Of a DNA stretch of 64,000 nt, positions 30,676-39,633 are shown one piece after another. Location of the stretch: contig NZ_JAAZUH010000003.1 in NCBI RefSeq assembly GCF_013185915.1, positions 62,001 to 126,000 on the forward strand. Direction: 5' to 3'. The stretch's first letter is position 1. Every line of letters begins with the position of its first letter. The position numbers and the translations under genes are program-made. A model generated the notes under the pieces. It was not told where the DNA came from and searched no databases. It was given only the letters and a program-made list of their open reading frames with translations. Source of the DNA: Stenotrophomonas bentonitica (GTDB lineage: Bacteria > Pseudomonadota > Gammaproteobacteria > Xanthomonadales > Xanthomonadaceae).

Positions 30676-33180
30676 TCAGCGCGGCGCCTTGCCTGGCCCA
30701 ATCGTCTGCTCCAGCCAGCGCTCGCTCTCGGCCAGCATCGTCATCAACGACTCGCGGGCGCGGTAATGGTGCGACTCGTTCGGCAGCATCACCAGCCGCG
30801 AGGTGCCGCCCAGGCCCTTCACCGCCGCGAACATGCGCTCGCTCTGCATCGGGAAGGTGCCGGAGTTGTTGTCGTCCTCGCCGTGGATGAAGAGGATCGG
30901 GTCCTTGATTCTGTCGGCGAAATTGAATGGCGACATCTTCAGGTACACGTCCTGCGCCTGCCAGAAATTGCGCTCCTCGGCCTGGAAGCCGAACGGGGTC
31001 AGCGTGCGGTTGTAGGCGCCGCTGCGCGCAATGCCGGCCTTGAACAGGCGGGTGTGCGCGAGCAGGTTGGCGGTCATGAACGCCCCGTAGGAATGCCCGC
31101 CGATCGCGATGTGGTCGCGGTCGGTCACGCCACGCCGCACCACCTCGTCCACCGCCGCTTCGGCGTTGGCGACCAGCTGCGGCAGGTAGGTGTCGTTGGG
31201 CTCCTTGTCGCCTTCGCCGATGATCGGCATCGACGGACTCACGAGTACCGCGTAGCCCTTGGCCAGGAATGCCTGCGGACCCCAGTAGCTGATCGCGTTG
31301 AAGCGGTAGGGCGAATCGGTCACCTGGCTGGCCGCCGCGGCGGTCTTGAACTCGCCCGGATAGGCCCACATCAGCATCGGCAGCGGGCCGTCCTTCTTCG
31401 CGGTGTAACCCGGCGGCAGCATCAGGGTGGCGGTCAGGTCGACCCCGTCGTTGCGCTTGTAGCGGATCTGCTCCTTGCTCACCCCACGCAGCTGCGGCAG
31501 CGGGTGCTCGAAACGGGTCAGCGCGCGCGGCGCGGCGCCGGCATCGGCCAGCGACTGCACGAAGTAGTTCGGCGGCACGTCCGGCGACTCACGGGTCAGC
31601 AGCAGCGAGCTGCCTTCCTGGTCGAGCAGCGCCTGCGGCAGCGCGTAGTCCGGTGCCTGCGAATGGAACAGGCGGGTGGCCTGGCGGCTCTCCAGGTCGA
31701 AGCGGTCGACGAACGGGCGGTCGCCCTCCGGCGAAGCGCCCAGGCCCAGCAGGAAGATGCTGCGCCCATCGCTGCTGGTCTGCAGCCGCGCACGACCGTT
31801 CACGTCGCGCACCAGCGCCGGACGCCCCGGGTCGTTGTAGCGGTCCTGCGAGGAGCGCTCGGACAGCAGCTGCGGCGCCTGGTCGAGCTGGTCCGGTGCG
31901 ATCCGCCACTGCTTGACCACGCGCGACTTCCACCACGACTCGTTGAGCAGGGCGAGGTCGCCACGGCCCCATTGGATGCCGGCGTAGCGGCTGCCGAGCT
32001 GGGCCAGGGTCACCGGCGGTGCCTCGAACGGTGCCGCCTGCATCAGAACGGCGTCACGCACCTTGGCCTCGCGGTTGGGGTCGCCGCCGTCCTGGGCCTC
32101 GGCCCAGACCAGGGTGGCCTCGGCGTCCGCGCGCCAGCTCGCGTTGCGCACGCCGGTGGGCACCGCGTCGTTGCCGGTCGGCAGGCCTTCCACCAGCGGC
32201 AGGTTGGCCACGGTGTGTTCGAGCTTGCCGTCGGCCGCGTTCCACACTTCGATGCGGCGCGCGAAATCATCGGCGGGCACCAGGTAGGAGTACGGACGCT
32301 GCACGCGTTCGGCCAGCACGTGGCGACCGTCCGGCGACACGTCGAGGTCGAGGTAGACGCCGGCGCTGGACAGCGGCGTGGTCGCGCCGTTGAGCGCAAC
32401 GCGCACCGGCTGCGAGGTGGCGTAATGGTCGAACAGGCGCGCGTCGGCTTCGTTGCTCAACAGGTCCTGGTAAGTGCGGATCGCGCGCACACCGGCGTCG
32501 GCCTGGGTCTGCTGGATCGCCGGGCCGGTCGGAATGCCACCGGCCGTCGGTGCCGGGCCCTGGCCCTTGGGCTGCAGGGTGGCCAGCAGCCCGCGGCTGT
32601 CCGGCAGCCAGGCGTAGCCGTCGCCGAATACGGTGTTGAGGTCGCCGAGCAGGCGCCGCGCGCTGCCGCTGGCGACGTCGACGATCCACAATTCATTGGT
32701 ACCGCTGGTCGCATGCACCTGGTTGAACGCGAGGTACTGCTGGTCCGGCGACCATGCCAGCGAAGCGATCGAGAGCGGCTGCGGCAGCCCGGTGATCTGG
32801 CGCTCCTTGCCGTCGGCAATCGTCATCAGCCACAGCTTGTCGACGAAGCTGAAACGGCTGGCCGAATGCGTGGCCGGATTGATCCGCACCCCGGCCAGCT
32901 TCAGCTCGGGCTGGGCGACGGTTTCGATCGACGGCAGCGGCGGGCTCTGCAGCATCGCGGCGAGGTCGCGGCGCGGCGACAGGCTCAGGGTCGGTGCGCG
33001 TGGCGCGTCCACCACCGCCTGCAAAGCGGCCGAAGGCAGCTGGTAGCCCTGCCCGACCTGGGCGGCTGCCGCCGCCTGCGGCGCGGTCGCCTTGGATGCC
33101 GGCGCGGCCAGCGCCAGCGGTGCGACCGCCAGCAGGGCCATGCCCACGATCAGTCGTGCGCTGCGGTGTGTGCCTGTCAT
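30676..33180 (-). CDS. Exported S9-family (prolyl oligopeptidase-type) peptidase
   Basis: An 834-residue peptidase. It has a signal peptide (LIVGMALLAVAPLALAAPAS), an N-terminal beta-propeller with repeats such as LAWSPDQQYLAFNQ and LDVSPDGRHVLAE, and a C-terminal alpha/beta hydrolase with the nucleophile Ser697 in GGHSYGAF, acidic residue in HGEDDNN and His in PNESHHYRARES. The propeller restricts entry to short peptides. The GPXXX details resemble the S9D glutamyl-endopeptidase group. It likely works in the periplasm to digest peptides for nutrition. Start 33180 was chosen to begin the signal peptide. Confidence 0.92.
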   Translation of the reverse strand: MTGTHRSARLIVGMALLAVAPLALAAPASKATAPQAAAAAQVGQGYQLPSAALQAVVDAPRAPTLSLSPRRDLAAMLQSPPLPSIETVAQPELKLAGVRINPATHSASRFSFVDKLWLMTIADGKERQITGLPQPLSIASLAWSPDQQYLAFNQVHATSGTNELWIVDVASGSARRLLGDLNTVFGDGYAWLPDSRGLLATLQPKGQGPAPTAGGIPTGPAIQQTQADAGVRAIRTYQDLLSNEADARLFDHYATSQPVRVALNGATTPLSSAGVYLDLDVSPDGRHVLAERVQRPYSYLVPADDFARRIEVWNAADGKLEHTVANLPLVEGLPTGNDAVPTGVRNASWRADAEATLVWAEAQDGGDPNREAKVRDAVLMQAAPFEAPPVTLAQLGSRYAGIQWGRGDLALLNESWWKSRVVKQWRIAPDQLDQAPQLLSERSSQDRYNDPGRPALVRDVNGRARLQTSSDGRSIFLLGLGASPEGDRPFVDRFDLESRQATRLFHSQAPDYALPQALLDQEGSSLLLTRESPDVPPNYFVQSLADAGAAPRALTRFEHPLPQLRGVSKEQIRYKRNDGVDLTATLMLPPGYTAKKDGPLPMLMWAYPGEFKTAAAASQVTDSPYRFNAISYWGPQAFLAKGYAVLVSPSMPIIGEGDKEPNDTYLPQLVANAEAAVDEVVRRGVTDRDHIAIGGHSYGAFMTANLLAHTRLFKAGIARSGAYNRTLTPFGFQAEERNFWQAQDVYLKMSPFNFADRIKDPILFIHGEDDNNSGTFPMQSERMFAAVKGLGGTSRLVMLPNESHHYRARESLMTMLAESERWLEQTIGPGKAPR

Positions 33181-33290
33181 GTTCGAGCCCCATCCTGTGC
33201 AAACCTTGGACCTTAACAGCGGGGCGCGGTTTGCCCCCCTGCCGATGGTTGGGTCGGGGCGCCGATTCATGCCCGGGCGGTGCGCCGCGA

Positions 33291-33296
33291 TATACT
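33291..33296 (+). promoter_or_regulatory. Candidate -10 box of ahcY
   Basis: TATACT would place the transcript start near 33302-33304, just 5-7 bases before the first helix of the SAH riboswitch, as expected for a riboswitch leader. No strong -35 is seen; TTCATG at 33266 is the closest. Confidence 0.5.
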
Positions 33297-33308
33297 GGGC
33301 ATTCCCCT

Positions 33309-33390
33309 CCACCGAGGGGCGCTGCGACCGCTGCCGGACCCGATCCGCACGGCCAGGCTCGGTGGCAGGGCTGGTTCCAACGGCGCCCGG
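33309..33390 (+). promoter_or_regulatory. S-adenosylhomocysteine (SAH) riboswitch
   Basis: All parts of the SAH riboswitch fold are seen. Helix P1 is CCACCGAG (33309-33316) with CTCGGTGG (33358-33365). The conserved GGGCGCTGCGACC follows the left arm, and CCAGGCTCGG closes the ligand pocket. The pseudoknot pairs GGGCGC (33317-33322) with GCGCCC (33383-33388) in CAACGGCGCCCGG. The class is known to turn genes on when SAH builds up, and is typically found before ahcY, as here: it ends 37 bases before the ATG of the enzyme that degrades SAH. Confidence 0.95.
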
Positions 33391-33427
33391 CGAAGACGAT
33401 TCCATCGTCCATTACCGGAGCTTTTGA

Positions 33428-34873
<1,446 letters not shown>

Positions 34874-34879
34874 TGGGGT

Positions 34880-34902
34880 TGCCGGCCAGCGGCCGGCACT
34901 AC
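34880..34902 (-). repeat. SMAG-type GTAG palindrome
   Basis: On the minus strand GTAGTGCCGGCCGCTGGCC plus GGC. It sits 6 bases past the ahcY stop and ahead of the ahcY terminator. Confidence 0.85.
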
Positions 34903-34911
34903 CGGACGTTC

Positions 34912-34940
34912 AACGGGCGCCTTCGGGCGCCCGTTTTCGT
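34912..34940 (+). terminator. Rho-independent terminator of ahcY
   Basis: AACGGGCGCC-TTCG-GGCGCCCGTT followed by TTCGTT. The stem is 10 bp and perfect, with a stable UUCG tetraloop. Confidence 0.92.
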
Positions 34941-35034
34941 TAAGGGGCTTTCACCCGGGCTGCACCCGGGCGTCACATCGGCCCCGGGATCATCGGCGCG
35001 CGGGGGAATATCTGGGTGTACTCCGGAGATTTCC

Positions 35035-35610
35035 ATGAATATCAAGTTCGTACTTCCCGCACTGCTTGCACTGTGCGGTGCCGCGTATGTGTCTCCCGTC
35101 CATGCTGTCGAGTATCGGTGCATGGTGTTTTCCGGCGCAGATGGCAAGAAACCGGAAGCGAGCAGCAACCCGGACGGCAAATACGCCATCAAGGCTGCCG
35201 ACCTGAAGGCAGCGGAGGCCGGCGCACTGGCTGCCGCCACCCGCTACAAGAAGGGTGCCGTCACTCTGACCAAAGCCCAGTGCGACGTTGATACCAGCAA
35301 GTCGAGCACTGCAGCGTCAGCACCAGCGACGTCAACGACTGCACCCGCGCCGGCGGCTGCGCCCGCTCCTGCGCCCGCTCCTGCACCCGCACCCGCAGGC
35401 GGCGCCAAGACCATGTACTGCGCGGTCTACGATGGCAACGAATTCGTTGACCCGCCTGCAGCGTATTCCGAAGAAAAGAACATCTGGAAGGTGGCAGCGA
35501 CATCGATCCAGGCCTCAGAGGACGAAGCGGTAGCATTGGCAAAGAAACAAGGTATGAATGCCGACAGTGCGATGTGCGCAGGCAGCGTCGCAAGCCTCAA
35601 AAACCCTTAG
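35035..35610 (+). CDS. Exported two-module protein of unknown function
   Basis: A 191-residue protein with a signal peptide (MNIKFVLPALLALCGAAYVS). Two similar modules are joined by an Ala-Pro linker (about 100-125, PAPAPAP repeats). Each begins with tyrosine-x-cysteine (YRCMVFSGADGK and MYCAVYDGNEF), continues through Y-A-I/IWKVAA and an A-E-A-A/EDEAVALAKK helix, and ends with a second cysteine (AQCDV and AMCAG). Each module may thus be closed by one disulphide. No family was recognised. The rod-like linker suggests a spacer in the periplasm or at the surface. CCGGAGA precedes the start. Confidence 0.75.
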   Translation: MNIKFVLPALLALCGAAYVSPVHAVEYRCMVFSGADGKKPEASSNPDGKYAIKAADLKAAEAGALAAATRYKKGAVTLTKAQCDVDTSKSSTAASAPATSTTAPAPAAAPAPAPAPAPAPAGGAKTMYCAVYDGNEFVDPPAAYSEEKNIWKVAATSIQASEDEAVALAKKQGMNADSAMCAGSVASLKNP

Positions 35611-35626
35611 GGCTGCTGTTGCTTTT

Positions 35627-35658
35627 CCTCCGCAGGCCCCTCACGGCGCCTGCGGAGG
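35627..35658. terminator. Hairpin after the two-module protein
   Basis: An 11-bp stem CCTCCGCAGGC and GCCTGCGGAGG with a 10-base loop. The T-run (CTTTTCC) lies before rather than after the stem on the plus strand, so it is not a textbook terminator for the upstream gene. Confidence 0.4.
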
Positions 35659-35745
35659 TGCTCAGCCCCTTCGCGATAGCTTCGGTCAAGTCATGTCCGG
35701 CGCGCACCGCTACGATGCGGGTACCCCGACAACACACGCCCTGTC

Positions 35746-36213
35746 ATGACCCCGGCCATCAATCTGCTCAGCAAGCACGGCATCGCGCATCGCGTGCTGT
35801 CGTATCACCATGATGCCAATGCCGCTTCCTATGGCGGTGAAGCCGCGGAGCAACTCGGCCTGGACCCTGCGCTGGTGTTCAAGACGCTGCTCGCGAGCAC
35901 GGAGAAGCACGAACTGCTGGTGGCGATCGTGCCGGTCAGCGGCACGCTGGACCTGAAAGCGCTGGCCGAGGCCGCCGGCTGCCGGAAGTGCGAGATGGCC
36001 GATGTGGCGGTTGCTCAGCGTGCGACCGGGTATCTGGTCGGCGGGATCAGCCCGCTGGGGCAGAAGAAGAAGCACCGCACCTTTATCGACGCCAGCGCGC
36101 AGGCGCTGGAGACGATGCATGTGAGTGCCGGAAGGCGCGGGTTGGAGGTGGGGTTGGCGCCGGGGGATCTGGTTGCGTTGACCGGTGGTCGAATGGTGAG
36201 CATTGGCCGGTAG
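35746..36213 (+). CDS. ybaK: Cys-tRNA(Pro)/Cys-tRNA(Cys) deacylase YbaK
   Basis: A 155-residue member of the YbaK/EbsC family that removes cysteine mis-attached to tRNA-Pro. The LDPALVFKTLLAS stretch carries the catalytic lysine (Lys in FKTLL), and GYLVGGISPLGQKKKHRTFIDASA is the family substrate loop. The length is standard. It is a single gene. Its stop TAG overlaps the GTAG end of a degenerate SMAG element. Confidence 0.93.
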   Translation: MTPAINLLSKHGIAHRVLSYHHDANAASYGGEAAEQLGLDPALVFKTLLASTEKHELLVAIVPVSGTLDLKALAEAAGCRKCEMADVAVAQRATGYLVGGISPLGQKKKHRTFIDASAQALETMHVSAGRRGLEVGLAPGDLVALTGGRMVSIGR

Positions 36214-36366
36214 AGCCACGCCGCGCCGCATGACCGGCGGGCGCCGGTACGATGAACGCATCGCCATGCGCGCGGAACCTGCCGCCAATACGGGACGCGA
36301 TTCACGCGTGGCTGCAATGTCGAACGAAGACACGTTACCGCGCAGCCACGCAGGGCGTGGCTCTAC
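36210..36366. repeat. Split SMAG arms surrounding about 130 bases
   Basis: GTAGAGCCACGCC at 36210 has no matching partner nearby, whereas a full minus copy AGCCACGCAGGGCGTGGCTC-TAC occurs at 36344-36366. The lone left arm can pair with the right arm of the distant copy (GGCGTGGCTCTAC), enclosing about 130 bases without a supported gene. This fills most of the 194-base gap between ybaK and the DUF3228 gene. Confidence 0.65.
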
Positions 36367-36407
36367 CGGCGGGGGATCGCCCGTCCATTCGGGTATGCGC
36401 GGGACCG

Positions 36408-36965
36408 TTACGGCCGCCAGTTCGCATTGTTCTCCCAGAACGCCACCGCCCGCTGGTACGCCTCGCGGTCCAATGGCACCCCGGATCCGCCCTCCTCCAC
36501 CCCCAGCGCATTGCGTATCATCGTGATCGGCGCCATCGGCACTTCTTCGGGCTCGGCGGTATAGATGCACCCGACGATGCCCCAGTCGGCTGCAATCGGA
36601 GAACCTTCCTTCGCCAGCTGCTCCGCGCTGTACAGGATCACCACCAGGTAGTTCGCGCGCGGCGATTCCACCCCTTCGAACCAGCGCACCAGCACCGGCA
36701 ACTCGTCGCGGTTGCGGGCCTCGTAGCCGCTGCGCAGCTGGTGGCGGTTGGCGTCGGTGACCGGGACGGTCAGGCAACGGGTGCTGGTCCAGTTCTCGTA
36801 CACATGCAGCTTGCAGAACGGGGCATAGCCGTCGAGCACCTTGAACGGCGCGTGCGCGTTGAGGTGCGCCTGGAACTGCTCGGCCGTGCAGTCCTGGATG
36901 GTATTGCCGCGCGGCACGCGCGGAAACAGGCGGGGGCGGGCGAAGTCGGTAAGGACGATGGTCAT
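36408..36965 (-). CDS. DUF3228 family protein
   Basis: A 185-residue cytoplasmic protein. The opening RPRLFPRVPRGNTIQDCTAE and the block YAPFCKLHVYENWT are family features of DUF3228. No signal or membrane segment is present. GYEARNRDELPVLVRWFEG and DWGIVGCIYTAEPEEVPMAP are conserved-looking surface stretches. The function of the family is unknown. Start 36965 is chosen because it gives the family N-terminus MTIVLTDFARP. It diverges from metF across 76 bases. Confidence 0.88.
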   Translation of the reverse strand: MTIVLTDFARPRLFPRVPRGNTIQDCTAEQFQAHLNAHAPFKVLDGYAPFCKLHVYENWTSTRCLTVPVTDANRHQLRSGYEARNRDELPVLVRWFEGVESPRANYLVVILYSAEQLAKEGSPIAADWGIVGCIYTAEPEEVPMAPITMIRNALGVEEGGSGVPLDREAYQRAVAFWENNANWRP

Positions 36966-37022
36966 GGTGTCGGGGCGTGAAAACAGGCGCACAGGGTAAC
37001 CGCTGCGCACGATTTTACATTC

Positions 37023-37038
37023 ATCGCGATGGAGCGAT
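37023..37038 (+). promoter_or_regulatory. Small hairpin holding the metF ribosome site
   Basis: ATCGC-GATGGA-GCGAT: a 5-bp stem and 6-base loop. The GGAG (37031-37034) used for the metF start is partly in the loop and partly in the stem. It may be an RNA hairpin or a palindromic operator half-site; it is too small to decide. Confidence 0.35.
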
Positions 37039-37041
37039 ATG

Positions 37042-37899
37042 ATGACCCCACGCCCGCCGCCGCTGCCGCCCATGACCGCCATCAGCTTCGAGTTCTACCC
37101 GCCCAAGACCGACGAACAGCGCGCCCAGCTGGACCGCACGGCGGCCAAGCTGGCCTCCTACGCGCCCGAGTATGTGTCCTGCACGTTCGGCGCCGGCGGC
37201 TCGACCCTGAGCTACACCTCTGAAACGGTGCGCCACCTCAAGCAGCACCACGGCTTCGAAGCCGCCCCGCACCTGTCCTGCGTCGGCGGCAGCCGTGAGG
37301 AGATCCGCGAGCTGCTCAAGCTGTACCGGGCGATCGGCTGCCGGCGCATCGTGGCGCTGCGCGGCGACCTGCCCTCGGGCATGGGCCACCCCGGCGACCT
37401 GCGCTATGCGAGCGAGCTGATCGCCTTCATCCGTGCCGAGCATGGCGACGCGTTCCACATCGAGGTCGGCGCCTACCCGGAAACGCACCCGCAGTCGGAC
37501 GACGCGCTGCGCGACCTGAAGTACTTCAAGGCCAAGATCGACGCCGGTGCGGATGCGGCCATCACCCAGTACTTCTACAACGCCGACGCCTATTTCCACT
37601 TCGTCGACGCGGTACGCAAGCTGGGCGTGCAGGTGCCGATCGTGCCGGGGATCATGCCGATCTCCAACTTCAGCCAGCTGCGCCGCTTTTCCGAACAGTG
37701 CGGCGCGGAGATCCCGCGCTGGATCGGCAAGCGCATGCAGGCCTATGGCGATGACGCCGAATCGGTGCGCGCATTCGGCGCCGAGGTGGTGGCGCAGCTG
37801 TGCGAGCGGCTGGTCGCCGGTGGCGCGCCGGGACTGCATTTCTACACCCTCAACCTGGCCAAGCCGACCACCCAGGTGCTGAAGTTGCTGGGCCGCTGA
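37042..37899 (+). CDS. metF: 5,10-methylenetetrahydrofolate reductase
   Basis: A 285-residue flavoenzyme making methyl-tetrahydrofolate for methionine synthesis. ISFEFYPPKT contains the catalytic glutamate near the N-terminus, VSCTFGAGGST and ALRGDLPSG bind FAD and folate, and AAITQYFYNADAYFHFVD is the family TIM-barrel segment. Start 37042 has GGAG seven bases upstream; ATG 37039 is adjacent, and ATG 37072 would give the shorter MTAISFEFYPP form used by many relatives. It stands alone, separate from the riboswitch-controlled ahcY. Confidence 0.94.
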   Translation: MTPRPPPLPPMTAISFEFYPPKTDEQRAQLDRTAAKLASYAPEYVSCTFGAGGSTLSYTSETVRHLKQHHGFEAAPHLSCVGGSREEIRELLKLYRAIGCRRIVALRGDLPSGMGHPGDLRYASELIAFIRAEHGDAFHIEVGAYPETHPQSDDALRDLKYFKAKIDAGADAAITQYFYNADAYFHFVDAVRKLGVQVPIVPGIMPISNFSQLRRFSEQCGAEIPRWIGKRMQAYGDDAESVRAFGAEVVAQLCERLVAGGAPGLHFYTLNLAKPTTQVLKLLGR

Positions 37900-37952
37900 A
37901 CGGGCCACGCCGAATCGCTTGCAGATAACGCGTTCGCCGCTACGCTGCTGCA

Positions 37953-38540
37953 ATGAAACTGCTCGCCCCGTTGCTGTTGTCGCTGTGCCTGCTGAGCTGG
38001 GCCCCTTGGGCGCAGGCGCAGGCGCCGCGCGTGAACCGCTGCACCACCGCGCAGGGCGAGACGGTGTTCACCGACCGCAGCTGCGATTCGCTGGGCGCCA
38101 GTGCACGAATGCCGCCGCGGGCGGCTTCGGTGGGCAACACCGGGATCTACCGTGCCGGTTGCGCGCGCCGGCTGAGCGAGTTGACCGGGCAGATCCGCGA
38201 TGCGGTGAGCCAGCAGGACGTCAACCGCCTGTCCTCGATCTACCTGTGGGGCAGTGTTTCCGATGCCACCGCCAACAGCATCATCGGGCGGTTGGAGTCG
38301 GTGGTGCAGCGGCCGTTGATCGACATCGCGCCGGTGTATCCGGAGGTGGCGGCAGTGCCGGCGCCGGTGCCGGTGGATCCGAATGCGAGCCTGGCCGAGG
38401 CGGTGGCGGCGGTGGCGCCGGTTTCGCGGCCGCGCCCCATTGGACTGCGGCTGGAGCAGACGTTGGGGAACAGTGCGACGCCTGCACGGACCGTGTTCGG
38501 GTTGCGGCGGGCGTATGGGTGTTTCTGGATTACGTTGTAG
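37953..38540 (+). CDS. Exported DUF4124-like protein
   Basis: A 195-residue protein with a signal peptide (MKLLAPLLLSLCLLSWAPWA ending QAQA). The first mature part, NRCTTAQGETVFTDRSCDSL, resembles the short DUF4124 module, a two-cysteine beta hairpin common in xanthomonads and pseudomonads. A helical middle (CARRLSELTGQIRDAVSQQD) and a proline-valine-rich C-terminal half follow. Function unknown. It is 53 bases downstream of metF and may be co-transcribed with it, although no functional link is apparent. Confidence 0.78.
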   Translation: MKLLAPLLLSLCLLSWAPWAQAQAPRVNRCTTAQGETVFTDRSCDSLGASARMPPRAASVGNTGIYRAGCARRLSELTGQIRDAVSQQDVNRLSSIYLWGSVSDATANSIIGRLESVVQRPLIDIAPVYPEVAAVPAPVPVDPNASLAEAVAAVAPVSRPRPIGLRLEQTLGNSATPARTVFGLRRAYGCFWITL

Positions 38541-38553
38541 TTCGGCACCCCTT

Positions 38554-38577
38554 GGGACACGCGTGGCGTGTCGCTAC
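38554..38577 (-). repeat. SMAG-type GTAG palindrome
   Basis: On the minus strand GTAGCGACACGCCACGCGTGTCC. It lies in the 44-base gap between convergent genes and is of the GACACGC subclass. It also shares the flanking bases GGCACCCCTTGG with the copies at 17725 and 24664, so the repeated unit is slightly longer than the palindrome. Confidence 0.85.
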
Positions 38578-38584
38578 GCGGCGG

Positions 38585-39538
38585 TCATGTTGGCCATAGG
38601 GCGCTGATGGACGCGATGCCCTGGGCGCCGTGGCGGCGGGCCTGGGTGATGTCATCGGGATGCAGGCCGCCGAGGGCGTAGATCGGTAGCGATACCTGGG
38701 CGCGCAGGGTTTCGAACGCTTCCCAGCCGATCGGGGCGGTGTCCGGGTGGCTGGAGGTGGCCTGGACCGGGCCGAGCACGGCGAAGTCGCAGCCCAGCCG
38801 CTGCGCGGCCTGCAGCTGCGGCAGGTCGTGGCAGGAGGCGGCCACCAGCTGGTCGGTGGGCAACGGCCGCGCCTCCAGCTGCAGCAGCTGCTCGCCGCTC
38901 AGGTGCACGCCCACGCCCAGCCGGCGGGCCAGCTCGATGTCGCGGTTGAGCAGCCACTGCACGCCGCTGCGGTGGCGTGACACCGCCTGTTCGGCCAGCT
39001 GGATGCGGGCCGGGCTGGTCGGGGTGCGCAGCTGCACCCGGCGGACCCCGGCGTCGAGCGCGCGCGCCAGGCGCGCGTACCAGTCCTGGTGGGCGGCGTC
39101 CTCGTCGGTGTCCGGCTCGGGGGTGATCAGGTAGCGGTCCGGGTGGCGCAGCGCGGCCACCACCGGCAGGTCGGCGGGGGGCATGGAGTAGCGCGACAGC
39201 TTGTCCGGGGCCACCCAGGTGATCGCCTGGCCCTCGCGGCCGCGCGGGGAGCCCTTCCAGCTGCGCACATGTCGTACTTCCAGGCGCAGGTGCTTGTCCG
39301 GGTAGGCCTGGGGCACGTCCATGATCCAGTCGCCGATCTCGGCTTCGATCCCCAGCTCTTCGCGCAGCTCGCGGACCAGCGCCTGCTCGGAGCTCTCGCC
39401 GGTCTCGCGCTTGCCGCCGGGGAATTCCCACAGGCCGGCCATGTCGCGGTTCTCGGTGCGACGGTTTAGCAGGATGCGGCCGCGGGCATCGGTGATGACG
39501 GCAGCCACGACATGGATCGATCGTCTGGGGGATGGCAT
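38585..39538 (-). CDS. Nudix hydrolase fused to thiamine-phosphate-synthase-like domain
   Basis: A 317-residue fusion. Residues 1-130 are a MutT-type Nudix domain with a perfect box, from Gly42 through Glu48 to REL-REELGI at 56-64; this would clean oxidised dGTP from the pool. Residues about 140-310 form a ThiE/TenI-type TIM barrel (RRVQLRTPTSP, GVHLSGEQLLQL, FAVLGPVQATSSHP, PIYALGGLHPDDI). The same fusion is widespread in gammaproteobacteria, often named MutT/thiamine monophosphate synthase. Whether the second domain still makes thiamine phosphate is unclear. Start 39538 gives MPSPRRSIHVVAAVI; an upstream ATG would add 12 residues. Confidence 0.92.
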   Translation of the reverse strand: MPSPRRSIHVVAAVITDARGRILLNRRTENRDMAGLWEFPGGKRETGESSEQALVRELREELGIEAEIGDWIMDVPQAYPDKHLRLEVRHVRSWKGSPRGREGQAITWVAPDKLSRYSMPPADLPVVAALRHPDRYLITPEPDTDEDAAHQDWYARLARALDAGVRRVQLRTPTSPARIQLAEQAVSRHRSGVQWLLNRDIELARRLGVGVHLSGEQLLQLEARPLPTDQLVAASCHDLPQLQAAQRLGCDFAVLGPVQATSSHPDTAPIGWEAFETLRAQVSLPIYALGGLHPDDITQARRHGAQGIASISALWPT

Positions 39539-39579
39539 GGGGTGAGGATGCCCAATCCGGGCCGGCCTGCGCAATGCCA

Positions 39580-39607
39580 GACAGACGAAGAGCCCCTTTC
39601 GGGGCCC
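39580..39607 (-). terminator. Putative terminator of the autotransporter gene
   Basis: GCCCC-TTTC-GGGGC (39592-39605) 26 bases past the autotransporter stop on the minus strand, followed by TCTTCGTCTGTCT. The stem is short and the T-tract interrupted, so efficiency is uncertain. Confidence 0.55.
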
Positions 39608-39633
39608 TCCGGTACTTCAGGTCGCGGGTCCGG

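Noticed and set aside
28657..33216. A 1519-codon open frame on the plus strand opposite ppc and the S9 peptidase
   Set aside because: It is the antisense shadow of two well-identified genes. High GC makes stop codons rare on the opposite strand, and the translation is Val/Ala/Gln/His-rich without any domain.
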